This document shows, piece by piece, positions 50,601-58,860 of a stretch of 64,000 nt of DNA. Each line of letters begins with the position of its first letter. Position 1 is the stretch's first letter. A program made the translations under genes and the position numbers. The stretch is from Callorhinus ursinus (taxonomy: Eukaryota > Chordata > Mammalia > Carnivora > Otariidae): positions 6,639,714 to 6,703,713 of the forward strand of contig NW_020312904.1 of assembly GCF_003265705.1 (NCBI RefSeq), in the 5' to 3' direction. The notes beneath the pieces were generated by a model. The model saw only the letters and a list, made by a program, of their open reading frames with translations, had not been told where the DNA came from and did not search any database.

Positions 50601-50757
50601 TGGGGTGTGTGCGTGTGTCCGTGCATATGTCACCGCGCGTGGGCTCCTCGGCGCAGCAACCCTCCCTCTGGTTAGCACCTCCGGCCGGGCTTTTCGGGGC
50701 CGCATCCTCCTCCCAGCGGGCGCCGGTGGCCCGGCCAGCCGCCCTACCTTTGGACAT
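33582..50757 (-). CDS. SEPTIN3: SEPTIN3 (neuronal septin GTPase), 11 coding exons
   Basis: The joined coding sequence, on the minus strand, is 50748..50757, 46334..46525, 43289..43417, 42796..42877, 41680..41817, 40147..40264, 39227..39322, 37466..37565, 36173..36224, 35786..35879 and 33582..33647. It totals 1,077 bp, 358 residues plus stop, equal to the human length as I recall it. Visible motifs: P-loop G-QSGLG-KS at residues 68-75, G3 DTPG at 125-128, G4 AKAD at 207-210, and a septin unique element around WGIIEVEN (284-291). There is no C-terminal coiled coil, as expected for the SEPTIN3/9/12 group. Known biology: it is a GTP-binding filament subunit enriched in brain and presynaptic terminals. 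The protein is almost identical to human, with conservative changes such as AVGH for AIGH. Exon 10 has an alternative long form. Confidence 0.97.
35530..35617 (+). repeat. Interrupted (CA)n microsatellite
   Basis: Two CA tracts separated by a CT-rich stretch, about 130 bp downstream of the SEPTIN3 isoform-2 stop on the gene strand. Confidence 0.95.
35744..35879 (-). CDS. SEPTIN3: SEPTIN3 coding exon 10, unspliced alternative C-terminus
   Basis: If the donor at 35,784-35,785 is not used, reading continues after GGLPP as [13 protein letters not shown] and stops at TGA (35744-35746). This gives a 350-residue isoform. It agrees with the shorter human isoform as I remember it. The kept frame suggests real use, though no transcript data are available here. 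Confidence 0.75.
35786..35879 (-). CDS. SEPTIN3: SEPTIN3 coding exon 10, spliced form
   Basis: A 94-bp exon with acceptor tgtccttcag and donor gtgagc. It encodes (R)[18 protein letters not shown] then [13 protein letters not shown] and joins exon 11 in phase 0. Confidence 0.94.
36173..36224 (-). CDS. SEPTIN3: SEPTIN3 coding exon 9
   Basis: A 52-bp exon with acceptor gttcacag and donor gtgaga. It encodes (V)[16 protein letters not shown] and two bases of an Arg codon. Confidence 0.94.
36825..36970 (+). repeat. MIR element
   Basis: Pattern atgggacgaacttgg...acttgaactccagccc...gtgtgatcttgggcaag in SEPTIN3 intron 8. Confidence 0.65.
37315..37420 (+). repeat. L2-like 3' end remnant
   Basis: Pattern gactgtaagctccttacggcagggtctgg...gatgctgaataagtaagc beside SEPTIN3 exon 8. 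Confidence 0.55.
37466..37565 (-). CDS. SEPTIN3: SEPTIN3 coding exon 8
   Basis: A 100-bp exon with acceptor ggtttgtcag and donor gtaatt. It encodes [20 protein letters not shown] then [13 protein letters not shown], the start of the septin unique element. The tandem cagcag at the acceptor could allow one-codon NAGNAG variation. Confidence 0.95.
38830..38839. other. Assembly gap (10 N) flanked by a duplicated 38-bp sequence
   Basis: The 38 bases before the gap (taacctgacttctgcactt onward) recur directly after it with one A/G difference. The gap lies in SEPTIN3 intron 7. Confidence 0.98.
39227..39322 (-). CDS. SEPTIN3: SEPTIN3 coding exon 7
   Basis: A 96-bp phase-0 exon with acceptor gcccctag and donor gtgggt. 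It encodes [20 protein letters not shown] then [12 protein letters not shown]. Confidence 0.95.
40147..40264 (-). CDS. SEPTIN3: SEPTIN3 coding exon 6 (G4 motif)
   Basis: A 118-bp exon with acceptor ctgggccccag and donor gtgaga. It encodes [20 protein letters not shown] then [23 protein letters not shown] is the guanine-specificity motif. Confidence 0.96.
40671..40778 (-). mobile_element. Short tRNA-like SINE, inverted
   Basis: Inverted A/B boxes (gggacttgaactcatgac, cccaccgacggagcc) in SEPTIN3 intron 5; similar flanks ggcagcacttt / gaccgcacctttt. Confidence 0.8.
41680..41817 (-). CDS. SEPTIN3: SEPTIN3 coding exon 5
   Basis: A 138-bp exon with acceptor gcccccccag and donor gtacgt. It encodes [20 protein letters not shown], then [20 protein letters not shown] and SPTGH. 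All the residues resemble the conserved septin G-domain. Confidence 0.95.
42796..42877 (-). CDS. SEPTIN3: SEPTIN3 coding exon 4 (G3 motif)
   Basis: An 82-bp exon with acceptor caccccccag and donor gtatat. It encodes [20 protein letters not shown] then QINNEN. It contains the DTPG switch II motif. Confidence 0.95.
43289..43417 (-). CDS. SEPTIN3: SEPTIN3 coding exon 3 (P-loop)
   Basis: A 129-bp exon with acceptor ttgcggcag and donor gtgagg. It encodes [20 protein letters not shown] then [20 protein letters not shown] and GH. The P-loop lysine and serine (K74, S75) lie here; the intron falls inside the first P-loop glycine codon. Confidence 0.96.
44117..44243 (-). mobile_element. Short tRNA-like SINE, inverted
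   Basis: Poly(T), inverted B box gggcttgaacttagg and A box ctctaccgactgagcc, in SEPTIN3 intron 2. Confidence 0.82.
44330..44520 (-). repeat. hAT-type DNA transposon remnant (MER58/MER20-like)
   Basis: Pattern cttctcaaacttgtacccgcatg...tgattcagaatctgcac typical of non-autonomous hAT elements; the family is uncertain. Confidence 0.4.
46334..46525 (-). CDS. SEPTIN3: SEPTIN3 coding exon 2
   Basis: A 192-bp exon with acceptor ttggctttgcag and donor gtaggg. It encodes [18 protein letters not shown] and on through [19 protein letters not shown] to FDFNIMVV plus the first base of the P-loop Gly. A second in-frame Met (MSELVPEP, residue 14) could serve an alternative N-terminus. Confidence 0.95.
46850..47005 (-). 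mobile_element. MER5A-like hAT remnant
   Basis: Inverted MER5A pattern: gataattattgg...gtcctgtgcactgtaggatg...gttgtgacaaccaaaaatatc...ggagaaccactg in SEPTIN3 intron 1. Confidence 0.8.
47530..47690 (-). repeat. MIR-like elements
   Basis: Fragments such as cccatccataaaatgggtg and ccctgtgagcctacttcctcacctgtaaac show the MIR core; order and strand are uncertain. Confidence 0.45.
49440..49550 (+). repeat. (ATGG)n minisatellite with a two-unit higher-order repeat
   Basis: Two units of about 53-57 bp, each an (atgg)n run followed by gacgcctcgcaggggggcag / gacacctcgcacagaggcag and atgtca. Confidence 0.85.
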
Positions 50758-51400
50758 GAATCCTCCTTTGTCTCTGTTCCTCCGGGGAGATGCTCAGGGC
50801 GTGGGGCTGCAAGGCGGAGCCGGGCGCGGGCTCCTTCTGGGCAGAGCGGCCCCTGTAGCCGGGCCTCGCCCCTCCGCGCTCTCCGCCCACCCGCCCGGCC
50901 CGCGGCCCGGCCGCGCCGCCCCTGCGCCCCGCGCCGCCGCGCCCGCCCGGGACCTCGCTTCGGCTTGCTCGGCGCCGCTGCCCCTGCCCGCGCGCACAGA
51001 TGCCGCCGCCGCCGCCGCTGCCACCCGCACCACGTGACCCGCGCGCCTGCCGGCCCCGCCGAGGGCCCCTCCCCCTCCCACGGCGCCCGCGCCCGCACCC
51101 GCTCTCCGCCCGCCCGCACGCGGGAGCGGGTACCCGGTCCCGGCTGCAGGCGGCCCGGGAGGCGCGCGGGGGCGCTGTGCCTGCAGCTCGGGATGCCGGG
51201 CCGGGGGGGGGGGGGCGGGGTAGGGAGGTGCCCGCATCCCAGTCTCGATCCCTGCCCGCCCCCCCATCCCACTCCCCGCCTCTTACCCTTCAAGCCTGGG
51301 CGGGGCGGGGGGCGCCGGGGACCGATGGCAGCCGCTAGTGCGGTGCGCGCGCGAGTCACGCGGTGGTGGGGATGTTGAGCGGGCTCAGCGGGCTTCTGCC
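50690..51400 (-). promoter_or_regulatory. SEPTIN3: CpG island promoter of SEPTIN3
   Basis: Very high GC and dense CpG cover the start codon and about 650 bp upstream. A (gcc)n run lies at about 51,001-51,020, a 13-G run at 51,203-51,215, and GC boxes around 51,299-51,312. This fits a TATA-less neuronal housekeeping-type promoter. The exact start and 5' untranslated boundary cannot be fixed from sequence. Confidence 0.8.
50748..50757 (-). CDS. SEPTIN3: SEPTIN3 coding exon 1 (start codon)
   Basis: ATG TCC AAA G followed by the donor GTAGGG. This 10-base coding part gives M-S-K-(G), the known SEPTIN3 N-terminus. The 5' untranslated part continues to higher coordinates in the CpG island. Confidence 0.9.
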
Positions 51401-52890
51401 CAGGCGCGGGTGCCTGCGGAGCCCTGAGTCAGGGGCCCGCGTTCCAGGCCTGGCTTCTGGAGGATGAGCCCTATGACCTTGAGCTGATCAGGAACTTTCC
51501 TGAGCCTCAATTTACCCGTCAGAAAAAACGTTCATGCATTCAGTCAACATTAATGGACAGTGCATTGCCAGGCCCTGGGGGCACAGGGATGGGGATGACC
51601 ACTCTAGGCCTTGTGGGGGAGACAGCTGGACCGTCCTAATGTAGGGGACTGGGGTGTGCATAGGGTACTCGAGTGCTGAGGGGTGGGCATCCTGGGGAGA
51701 GAGGGATTTGGGAAGAGTTCACGGGGAAGCTGAGGGCCAAGACGGAAAGGCAGATGGTGGTGGGAGGGAAGAGGGGAAGGGCGCTCTGTGGACAGGGGCA
51801 GCAGAGGTGAGCAGACCCAGACGGGAGAGCCCCATGGTGCTGGTGGACAACTCATAGCTCCTGATGCAGCAGCAGCAGCAGCAGAGAAAATTCCAGATGG
51901 AAATATAGAGCTAGAGGCTGGAGAAGATCAAAGTCTTGAAAGCTGGGCTAAGGAGCTGGACTTTGAGGGAAGCCAGTGGTGAGTCACCAGTGACTGTTAG
52001 CAGAAAGTGCCACCATCAAATATGTGAGTCCCTGTGGCAGCTGCGTGGAGGACAGAGAGCCCCCATCCCGGGAGTGGGGGGGGAGGGGGGGGCTGTGGCA
52101 TGGCAAGGGCAGAGGGTCAAAGAGGAGGGCACAGCCAGCCAAGTGCTGAGGGGGTAGATCAACAGAGTTGGAAATAGACTGGTTGGGATGAAAGAGAGTG
52201 AAAGACGAGGAAAAGGAAGAAACCCAGGTTTCTCCGAGACCGAATGAACTTCTAGTCCTTACGTTGACTTATTTATAGTTCTATATAGGACTTCTATACA
52301 TACAAGTCTCCAACTTACCTTTCAGGACTAAAGGGCCGGGGGTGGGGAACTAAGGAAGAGCAGATCAGGTGGGGCACCTTTCAAGTAACAGATATCCTCC
52401 CAAAAGGCTGAATGTGCATGATTTAGAAGGTCTCGGGTGAGGCCGCTACGCATATCTAGAGAAGCACCATAGTGATGGCTGTTGGACAAATCACCACTTA
52501 CTGACGTGCTGGTCTGTATTTTCATGCAGGTGGTTTGCTTTTAAAGCTGGACCCACCTGTAGATCACCTGATTACTCCAGCTCTTCAGGGACCAAAGAAC
52601 CAACCATGGAAGATGCTAAAGGAAGGACTCCGCATAATTGCTCCTCCACAAGTCACCCCTGGAAACTTTCCTTCTGGTGACTTCCCTCAACCCCACCTCT
52701 GACTGGCAGGTTGGGACCCAACTCAGGGTACGTCCCCTGTGCCCTGCCCCTCAATTTTATTCCCTTTTCCCTCAGCACATTCACTTCTGACCTTACAGTC
52801 CTGCCTCCCTTGCCCAACCTATTCATCTCCAGGCCAATACACCCTGGCCCCCCACAGCAGCCCAGTACATCCCCAGCCAAGCTCTTTGCA
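51400..52890. other. Interval between SEPTIN3 promoter and the LINC00634-like exon
   Basis: Contains a (cag)5 tract at about 51,866-51,882 and weak ancient-repeat resemblance near 51,530-51,960. No gene is recognised. Confidence 0.6.
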
Positions 52891-54291
52891 TTTACCTTTG
52901 GTTTCTCTGGCTCGGTCCAGCATGCGGGGCTCTGCGGGCCAGTCTGTGGCAGCATCTGTAAGAGCATGGTCCCACGCTGGGGCTGTGCTTCCGCTTGGCA
53001 TCAGTGGGTACGTGGCTGATATGGTCAGGTTAATGACTCTGTCCAGTGTGATCTCCCCCATGGCTGTGCCCAGCTTGCTTGTGTCCAAAGCCACAGAATC
53101 TGTAGTTCTGTCCAGCTTGGCTGTATTTGCTCTAGCCAAAGCCCTGGCTGTGTCTCTCCTGGCTGGGCCCAGCTTGACTGGGTCTGGTACCACCAAGTCC
53201 ACGGCTGTAACCTCTGTGGTCAGACCTGACTTGGCTGGGCCTCCTGTAGCTGTGGCTCTGCCCAGCTTGTCTGGCTCCGGGGTTGCCAAATCCATGACCA
53301 CGCCCGGCTTGGTTGGGCCTGCTGTAGCAAAGTCCATGGCTGTGTCCAGCTTGGTACCTAGAGCAGGCAACTCTATGCCTGTATCCAGTCTGGATGTGCT
53401 TGGTGTGGCCGGATGGGCAGTCAAGTTAGGTCTGTTCGTGACCATTGTGGTTAAACGTCTGGCTGTGCCTAGCCTGGTTGTGTCCAGAGGAGCCAAAGCC
53501 ATGGCTGTCGCAGGACCCATGGTAGAAGTGTCCCTTTGGAGATTCAGCCGGGGTCTCGGGATACCCCTGGACCGGGGCTTGCTTCTTCCTGGAGAAGCTC
53601 TGGTAGTCACATGGGCGGTCCCTGGGACAGAATGCTTCTGACCTACCGAGCCTGGCCCTGCAGGGCCTGGTGATTTCCGGGCTAACCGGGATTGAAACGG
53701 TAGGGCCAGGTAGGAACTCACCAGAGGCTTCTCCACTATGGGCATCCTGCTGGGTTTGGACAGACCTGGGTTCCCTGGACCCTCAGAGTGGACTCTGCTC
53801 CCCGGCACTAGAGTCACCGATTGTGAGCCTGGGCTGGGCAGCCCACCTCCTCCATGGGTGGCAGCCTCCTTGCCCGGGGTGGGCAGCTCTTCCCAGTGAG
53901 AAGGTAGGGGACCCAGGGGCCATGCCTGGCTGTTCTGACGGAGCGTTAAGGAGATGGAGCTGAGCTTCCGGGGCACGGTCTCCTGTAGGGGCACACCCCG
54001 GGCCCTGGCTCCAGGGCCTGGTCTGCTGGAAGCCTGTGGGATATGGCTTTGAGGAAAGGCATCCAGACGGATGGTTTTCCTGAGGACAGGGATGAGGGGA
54101 GACACCCCTCCAGGGAGCTTTGAGGGGCGGGCAGGGTGCCCCAGCAGGTAGCTGTGGGAGAGGGAGGCTCCAGGGCTCGGGGCTCCATGCTGCTGCCTCT
54201 CAAAATTGTGATCCATCCAGGTCTTCCGTCTTCCCCTGAGGCAATCAACAGAGAGAAGGGGCCAAGCGGGGGTGAGGTGCTCAGCTTGCAT
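52819..54291 (-). CDS. Uncharacterised 490-codon ORF at the LINC00634 position
   Basis: This is the longest open frame in the window and is not repeat-derived as far as I can tell. A strong acceptor (gttgattgcctcag) at 54,236 and a donor (AAAG|GTAAAT) at 52,896/52,895 define a 1,340-bp exon that is open throughout in this frame. The first Met inside that exon is at 54,216 (MDHNFERQQHG). Residues of about 257-423 of the long ORF are a degenerate tandem repeat whose units resemble MDLATPxPxKLGTA; the rest is Pro/Ser/Gly-rich. No signal peptide, membrane segment or known domain is recognised. Position and strand (upstream of SEPTIN3, same direction) match human LINC00634, listed as non-coding. 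It may be a real gene in carnivores, a decayed one, or an open frame by chance. Upstream exons were not identified. Confidence 0.45.
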   Translation of the reverse strand: MQAEHLTPAWPLLSVDCLRGRRKTWMDHNFERQQHGAPSPGASLSHSYLLGHPARPSKLPGGVSPLIPVLRKTIRLDAFPQSHIPQASSRPGPGARARGVPLQETVPRKLSSISLTLRQNSQAWPLGPLPSHWEELPTPGKEAATHGGGGLPSPGSQSVTLVPGSRVHSEGPGNPGLSKPSRMPIVEKPLVSSYLALPFQSRLARKSPGPAGPGSVGQKHSVPGTAHVTTRASPGRSKPRSRGIPRPRLNLQRDTSTMGPATAMALAPLDTTRLGTARRLTTMVTNRPNLTAHPATPSTSRLDTGIELPALGTKLDTAMDFATAGPTKPGVVMDLATPEPDKLGRATATGGPAKSGLTTEVTAVDLVVPDPVKLGPARRDTARALARANTAKLDRTTDSVALDTSKLGTAMGEITLDRVINLTISATYPLMPSGSTAPAWDHALTDAATDWPAEPRMLDRARETKGKCKELGWGCTGLLWGARVYWPGDE

Positions 54292-54726
54292 TGCTTTGAT
54301 TCCTAGTTAATAAAGAGCATGAAAACCTCTTTGCCAAGTAGCAAATTAATTTTTAGTTGTCAGTGTTTAACAGGGTCTTATAAAACAAAACAGTATTTTA
54401 AAATGCAAAATATTTAACTCCTATGAAATGTTACGGAGTAGTTGTCCATTAAAGCATGATCTATCATTTTAATGTTATGCAGTCAGTAAGATAGAAAATA
54501 GTTTTAAAAATTGTTCACTTTATAATTGAAATGGAAAAAAATAGCTAAATATATATATATAAAGCTTAATTTCTAAATATACTTTTTCTAACAGTGAGAA
54601 AACAGAAATATATTGCAAGAAATATATTTATAAGAAAACTTGTAATATATCAAGATATAAAATTGTGGGATCCTCAATGGCTTGAGCTTTATCCTAGTTA
54701 TCAAAAACACAAATGCCTAGAAGTCA

Positions 54727-54836
54727 GGGGTGCCTGGCTGGCTCAGTCGGTAGAACATGCAACTCTTGATCTTAGAGTTTCAAGTTCAAATCCCCCATTA
54801 GGCATGAGAGTTACTTAAAAAAAAAAAAAAAAAAAA
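54727..54836 (+). mobile_element. Short tRNA-like SINE
   Basis: A box tggctggctcagtcggtag, B box agttcaaatcccc and a 19-A tail. Confidence 0.85.
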
Positions 54837-56176
54837 GCACTGCCAGGTCTGAAGGCGCCTTGTTCAGGGACCCCTGCAGGAGGGCAGTGGTTATTGGAAG
54901 GCTGTCTGCCTCTGTCTTTTCCAGAAGGTGCTAGAGGGCTCTGGGTTCCCACCCACAGCAGCCAAAATAGGAGCTCAGGCATCCAGGTGGGAGGCCAAGG
55001 GATGACCAGTTTGGCTTGGAAACAGCGTCTGCCTCTGGGGCTTCTGCCCAGAACCAGGAAAGAGCCCTGGGCTGGCCGGCTGCTGGAGTCAGAATTAGCT
55101 GGAGCTGAAGAGGCCGAGGTGAAGGGAAGGCTCGGGAAGAGAGGTAACAAGGGCTCGCGGTGAACAAGCCACAGTCCCTGCCCCTGGGGAACCTGCCATC
55201 TCCAGTGGTGCCAGGCGGTGAAGCAGGTACGGCTAAGCCGGACGTGGGGGTGGCCGCAGAGGAGGACGGCTGGACCAGAGGCTGGGGCAGTTCCCTCAGA
55301 AGGCCCAAAGGTGAGGGCGTGGTATCTTCCTGAAAATCAACTGCGGGACTCCTAGGCTGAATGGGGGGTGGGGGTGGGGCGGCGTAAGGCCACAGGTGCA
55401 GTGATCAGGCCCAGGCCAGGCCACAATGATGCTCGACCCTGGAAGATGACCTGCTCAGATCTGCTGGTGGGAACAGTCACTCCCGTCCCGTGTGACAGAG
55501 GGATCAGTGGGAAACAGAAGTGGAGGTAAGGAGAGGGGCAGGGCCACCATTGAAACTCCATGGCTGGGGGTGGAGCTGGAGAAGGCTGCCCAGCACAGCG
55601 GTAGAAGCAACAGACCACCTGGGAGGTGGGGAGAGGTGGGGGTCAAGGGCTCTGGCTGGTAGTCTGTGAGGATGAGCCATCCCCCAAGGTGGGCTCCAAG
55701 GCCCCCGGATGGCCAGCTGGTTCACACTCTGGGCTCCATATAATTTACCCGCTGGGCCGAAATTGTTCGTGTTGCTTTCAACACAGCAGGCTGGGCAGGC
55801 CGGGGCTGGTAGGAAGGGTTCTCGGGAGAGGGCCTGACCCTAAAGCCAGGTCCCTAAGGTCTGGAGCAAGGGGTCTTCACGGTGACACCTCAGCCCCTCT
55901 CCAGCCACACGTTTGTACCCAAGACTGTGCCAGCCTGCATCACCCCCCACTTAGCATATCCCTACAGCCCTACTCTCCTGGCCTTATTCACAACCATGGA
56001 CACCTGGGCGCATGCAGGTTTACCCTGGCACTTAGCCACAAACATCTACCCTCAGTGTGCACGCCCACCCAGAGAGAGCAAGCCTGAGGATAGGATCTCT
56101 GAGATACACTGGTTCCCATGTCACCAGACCCCATTCCCTCACTGAGCCTATACTCCTGTCATCTATCCCTGGTCCT

Positions 56177-56177
56177 A

Positions 56178-56211
<34 letters not shown>
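56177..56211 (+). repeat. (CA)n microsatellite
   Basis: About 17 uninterrupted CA units. Confidence 0.96.
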
Positions 56212-56212
<1 letters not shown>

Positions 56213-57414
56213 TCCCCACCTACCTTGATCAGAGAACAAGAAAAGTCCAGTGCTCCTCAGTCTGGGAAGCCCTCCTCTGTGCCCAGAGGGCCACTGTGAC
56301 CAGCTCAGGGCCTTCTTCCCTCTGGTCCCCTCGTGGGCCTCCACTCAGCCTCCAGGCCATCGTCCCCAGGCCTAGGGCCCAGCCCTCTCCTGACCTGTCC
56401 CACCAGCTACATCCCCAGCTGGGCCGGGCTCTGGGGCAGGGAGGGGCTGGCTTCTCAGCAGTGGGCGTCCATGAATGGCTGCTCTGAGCCTCTGGAATCC
56501 CGAAGGGCCTGGGGAGGCTCCTAATGGCCAGGCTGGGCTGCCCTGGACTCAAGGCCACCTTGGGGGTAAAGCGGTGCCCTGCTGCCTGCCCTCCCCAAAT
56601 CTACTCTGTCTCCCACAGACTCTGACCCCTGAGAGATGTCTCCAGTAAGATTAAGGGTACTCCAAATACAGCCACGCTCTGGTGGTCCAGGCACCACCCT
56701 CATTTCCCTCGGCATTGCCCCCTCACCCTGTTTAGCTCTGTGATTCTTAGCCATCTTGTCCACCCACCTGAGGTCTTGTAGGGGGCAAGCTGGAGTCCCT
56801 GGAAGCTGCTTCAACAACGATTCCCTGAGCCCCTCCTCACTCAAGCTGGACCCAGGTCCTGAGGACGTGAAGATGACCCAGCCCTGAGGCCAGGAGACCC
56901 ATCCTGTGGGCTGGGTGTCCTCCTCTGCCTTGTCACTGCAATAGTAATAACAACCGTGCTAATCATAGCTGCCATTTACGGGACACTTACTATATGTCAG
57001 ACACCGCGCAGGGGCTGGGAAGGAGCTCAGAGGCTGCTCAGGAAGATGGGTATGTGAACAGGTCCTTACAGTAATATGGCAGCGACAGTACAGGACATCC
57101 TTCGAGCATCCCTCGGAGCCAGGAACTAGGCTAAACCCACTCTCGGCATCTTCTGTGGTCTTCGCCTTGTCACCTGCTTTTGACTGATGAGCACACTGCA
57201 GCCCACACCACGCTGTGTGGTCTGGTCGATTTTCTCGGGGATTGCTCTCCTTAGTGAGTGAGCTTCTGGAGCCGTGCTGGCCAATAGAACATTCTACGAT
57301 AATGGAAATGTTCTATATCTGTGCCATCCAATGTGACAGCCACTAGCCACGGGGGTGCTTATTTTCTCTGGGTCCTAGGCCCTGGCAAGCATCAGCCTCA
57401 TAAGTTTCTGTTAG

Positions 57415-57482
57415 ACTGAATGAATGAATGAATGGATGGATGGATGGATGGATGGATGAGTGATGAATGAAATGATTGAGTG
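57415..57482 (+). repeat. (GAAT)n(GGAT)n microsatellite
   Basis: Runs of gaat units followed by about six ggat units and degenerate continuation. Confidence 0.9.
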
Positions 57483-58239
57483 AATGGTGACCATGTGGAC
57501 CTCCGACCTTCTCTTCTTCATCCATGCTCTCCCTTTTTGACCTTTAAGTTTTCAAACTTGGCTGCGCTCTCGTTACCGGGGCAACACCTGCTGGAAGCCC
57601 CCTGGGTCGGGGAGGGGAGCCATCTGGAGTTCCTCCCCCTTCCCTTCTTGCTCCGAGGACCAGCGCAGTTGGAGGAAGAATACAGGAGGCTGGGGGAGGG
57701 GACAGCACTGGTCTGCCCGGACAGATTGGGTAGGGGGAGACTTTACTGGTCACCCCCACTGGATTGCATCATCTCTGAGATGAGGAAGCCCTGAGCAGGA
57801 GTCAGGAGTCCTGGATTCTCTCTCCCACTTTGGCAAACGAGTCATTATACAGCTTCTATCAGATCACTTGCCCTTCTGGGCCTCAGTTGCCTTTGCAATA
57901 GGTCCCTGGTGCCTTCACTTGGGCTCTTCTAGCTTAAAGATCTAGATAGAATTCCTCCATCTGGCTCCCTGCCAGGCTGTTAAGGACTTGAGAGTCAGGC
58001 ATGAGTCTGGTTCATGTCTGTATCCCCCAGGCCCATCTGCCCTGCTCTGTCCTCCAGGGTTGGGGGAGCCTGGAAGACCCTGCCTGCCCAGTAATTACAG
58101 CCTGGGCTCAGCTGCCCTCTAGTGGTCCAAAGTGTCAATGACCTCATGTCTGCAGGGCTGTTCTTTCTCCACAAAGGAACGATCCACAGGCCTGCAAGTA
58201 GCCTCAGAGAACAGACTTTGACCCAAGCAAAAAAAAATC

Positions 58240-58345
58240 ACTGGGGTGGCCTCCCAGACAGGTGGCGCAGGCTCTAGAATCTCCATCTTGGGTTTGTTAC
58301 AACTGTGTAATTTTGAACAGGTCACCAGGTCTCCGAGCTCCAGTT
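58240..58345 (+). repeat. MIR element
   Basis: Pattern aactgtgtaattttgaacaggtc...ctccagtttcttcacctg typical of MIR. Confidence 0.6.
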
Positions 58346-58349
58346 TCTT

Positions 58350-58860
58350 CACCTGTAAAAATGGGAGTTATATCAGTCAGGATGGGTTAAATTATACTGC
58401 AATAACAATTCCAAAATCCCAGCGGCTTAGAACAACAAAGATTTACTTCTCCTTCATTTCTCAGGTCCACTGTAGTTTGGATCCATGGAGGCTCTGCTCC
58501 GTGTCATCTTCAGTCTGGGACCCAGGCTCATGGGGCAGCCACCACCTGGAGCCTTGCAGGTCATTGCGGCAGAGGGAAGGAGGGAGTGGTGAAGTGTGCA
58601 CTAGCTATAAAATGCTTTGGCTGGGACTCACTTCTTTTTTTTTTTTTTAAGCAGGGCCCAACTCGGGGCCCAAACTCATGACCCTGAGATCAAGACCTGA
58701 ACCGAGATCGAGAGTCGGACGCTTAACCGCCTGAGCCACCCAGACACCCCTGGCCTGCACTCAATTCTGATCACAGCTCACTGGCAAGAATTAGTCACAT
58801 GGCCCCACCCACACAAGGAGGTAGGGAACTTAACCCTCCTGGGTGTGAGAGCTGAAGAGC
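58350..58860 (+). repeat. Ancient interspersed repeat split by a SINE
   Basis: A familiar mammalian repeat (caaaatcccagcggcttaga...cttcagtctgggacccaggc...gtcacatggccccacc), split by the SINE at 58634-58750. I do not name the family with confidence. Confidence 0.45.
58634..58750 (-). mobile_element. Short Can-SINE-type element, inverted
   Basis: Poly(T), inverted body (ggcccaaactcatgaccctg) and head (cctgagccacccagacacccc). The target duplication is tggctgggactcac / tggcctgcactca. Confidence 0.82.

Larger units (their letters stand above)
46526..50747 (-). other. SEPTIN3: SEPTIN3 intron 1
   Basis: About 4.2 kb holding the MER5A-like and MIR-like remnants and the (ATGG)n minisatellite. The rest (for example 47.7-49.4 kb) is single-copy-looking GC-rich sequence without a recognised gene. 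Confidence 0.8.

Noticed and set aside
50462..51378. Several overlapping 110-290-codon ORFs on both strands at the SEPTIN3 promoter
   Set aside because: All arise from stop-poor GC-rich sequence; the real coding part is only the first 10 bases of the SEPTIN3 CDS.
52739..53641. 300-codon plus-strand ORF opposite the LINC00634-like exon
   Set aside because: It mirrors the minus-strand repeat, whose unit is a multiple of three bases, and I saw no matching splice sites. The minus frame is longer and has clean acceptor and donor.
54727..54836. tRNA gene candidates at tRNA-like heads (here and at 14656, 18076, 31255, 40671, 44117)
   Set aside because: They carry A and B boxes but no intact cloverleaf or acceptor stem and end in A-rich tails, so they are SINEs.
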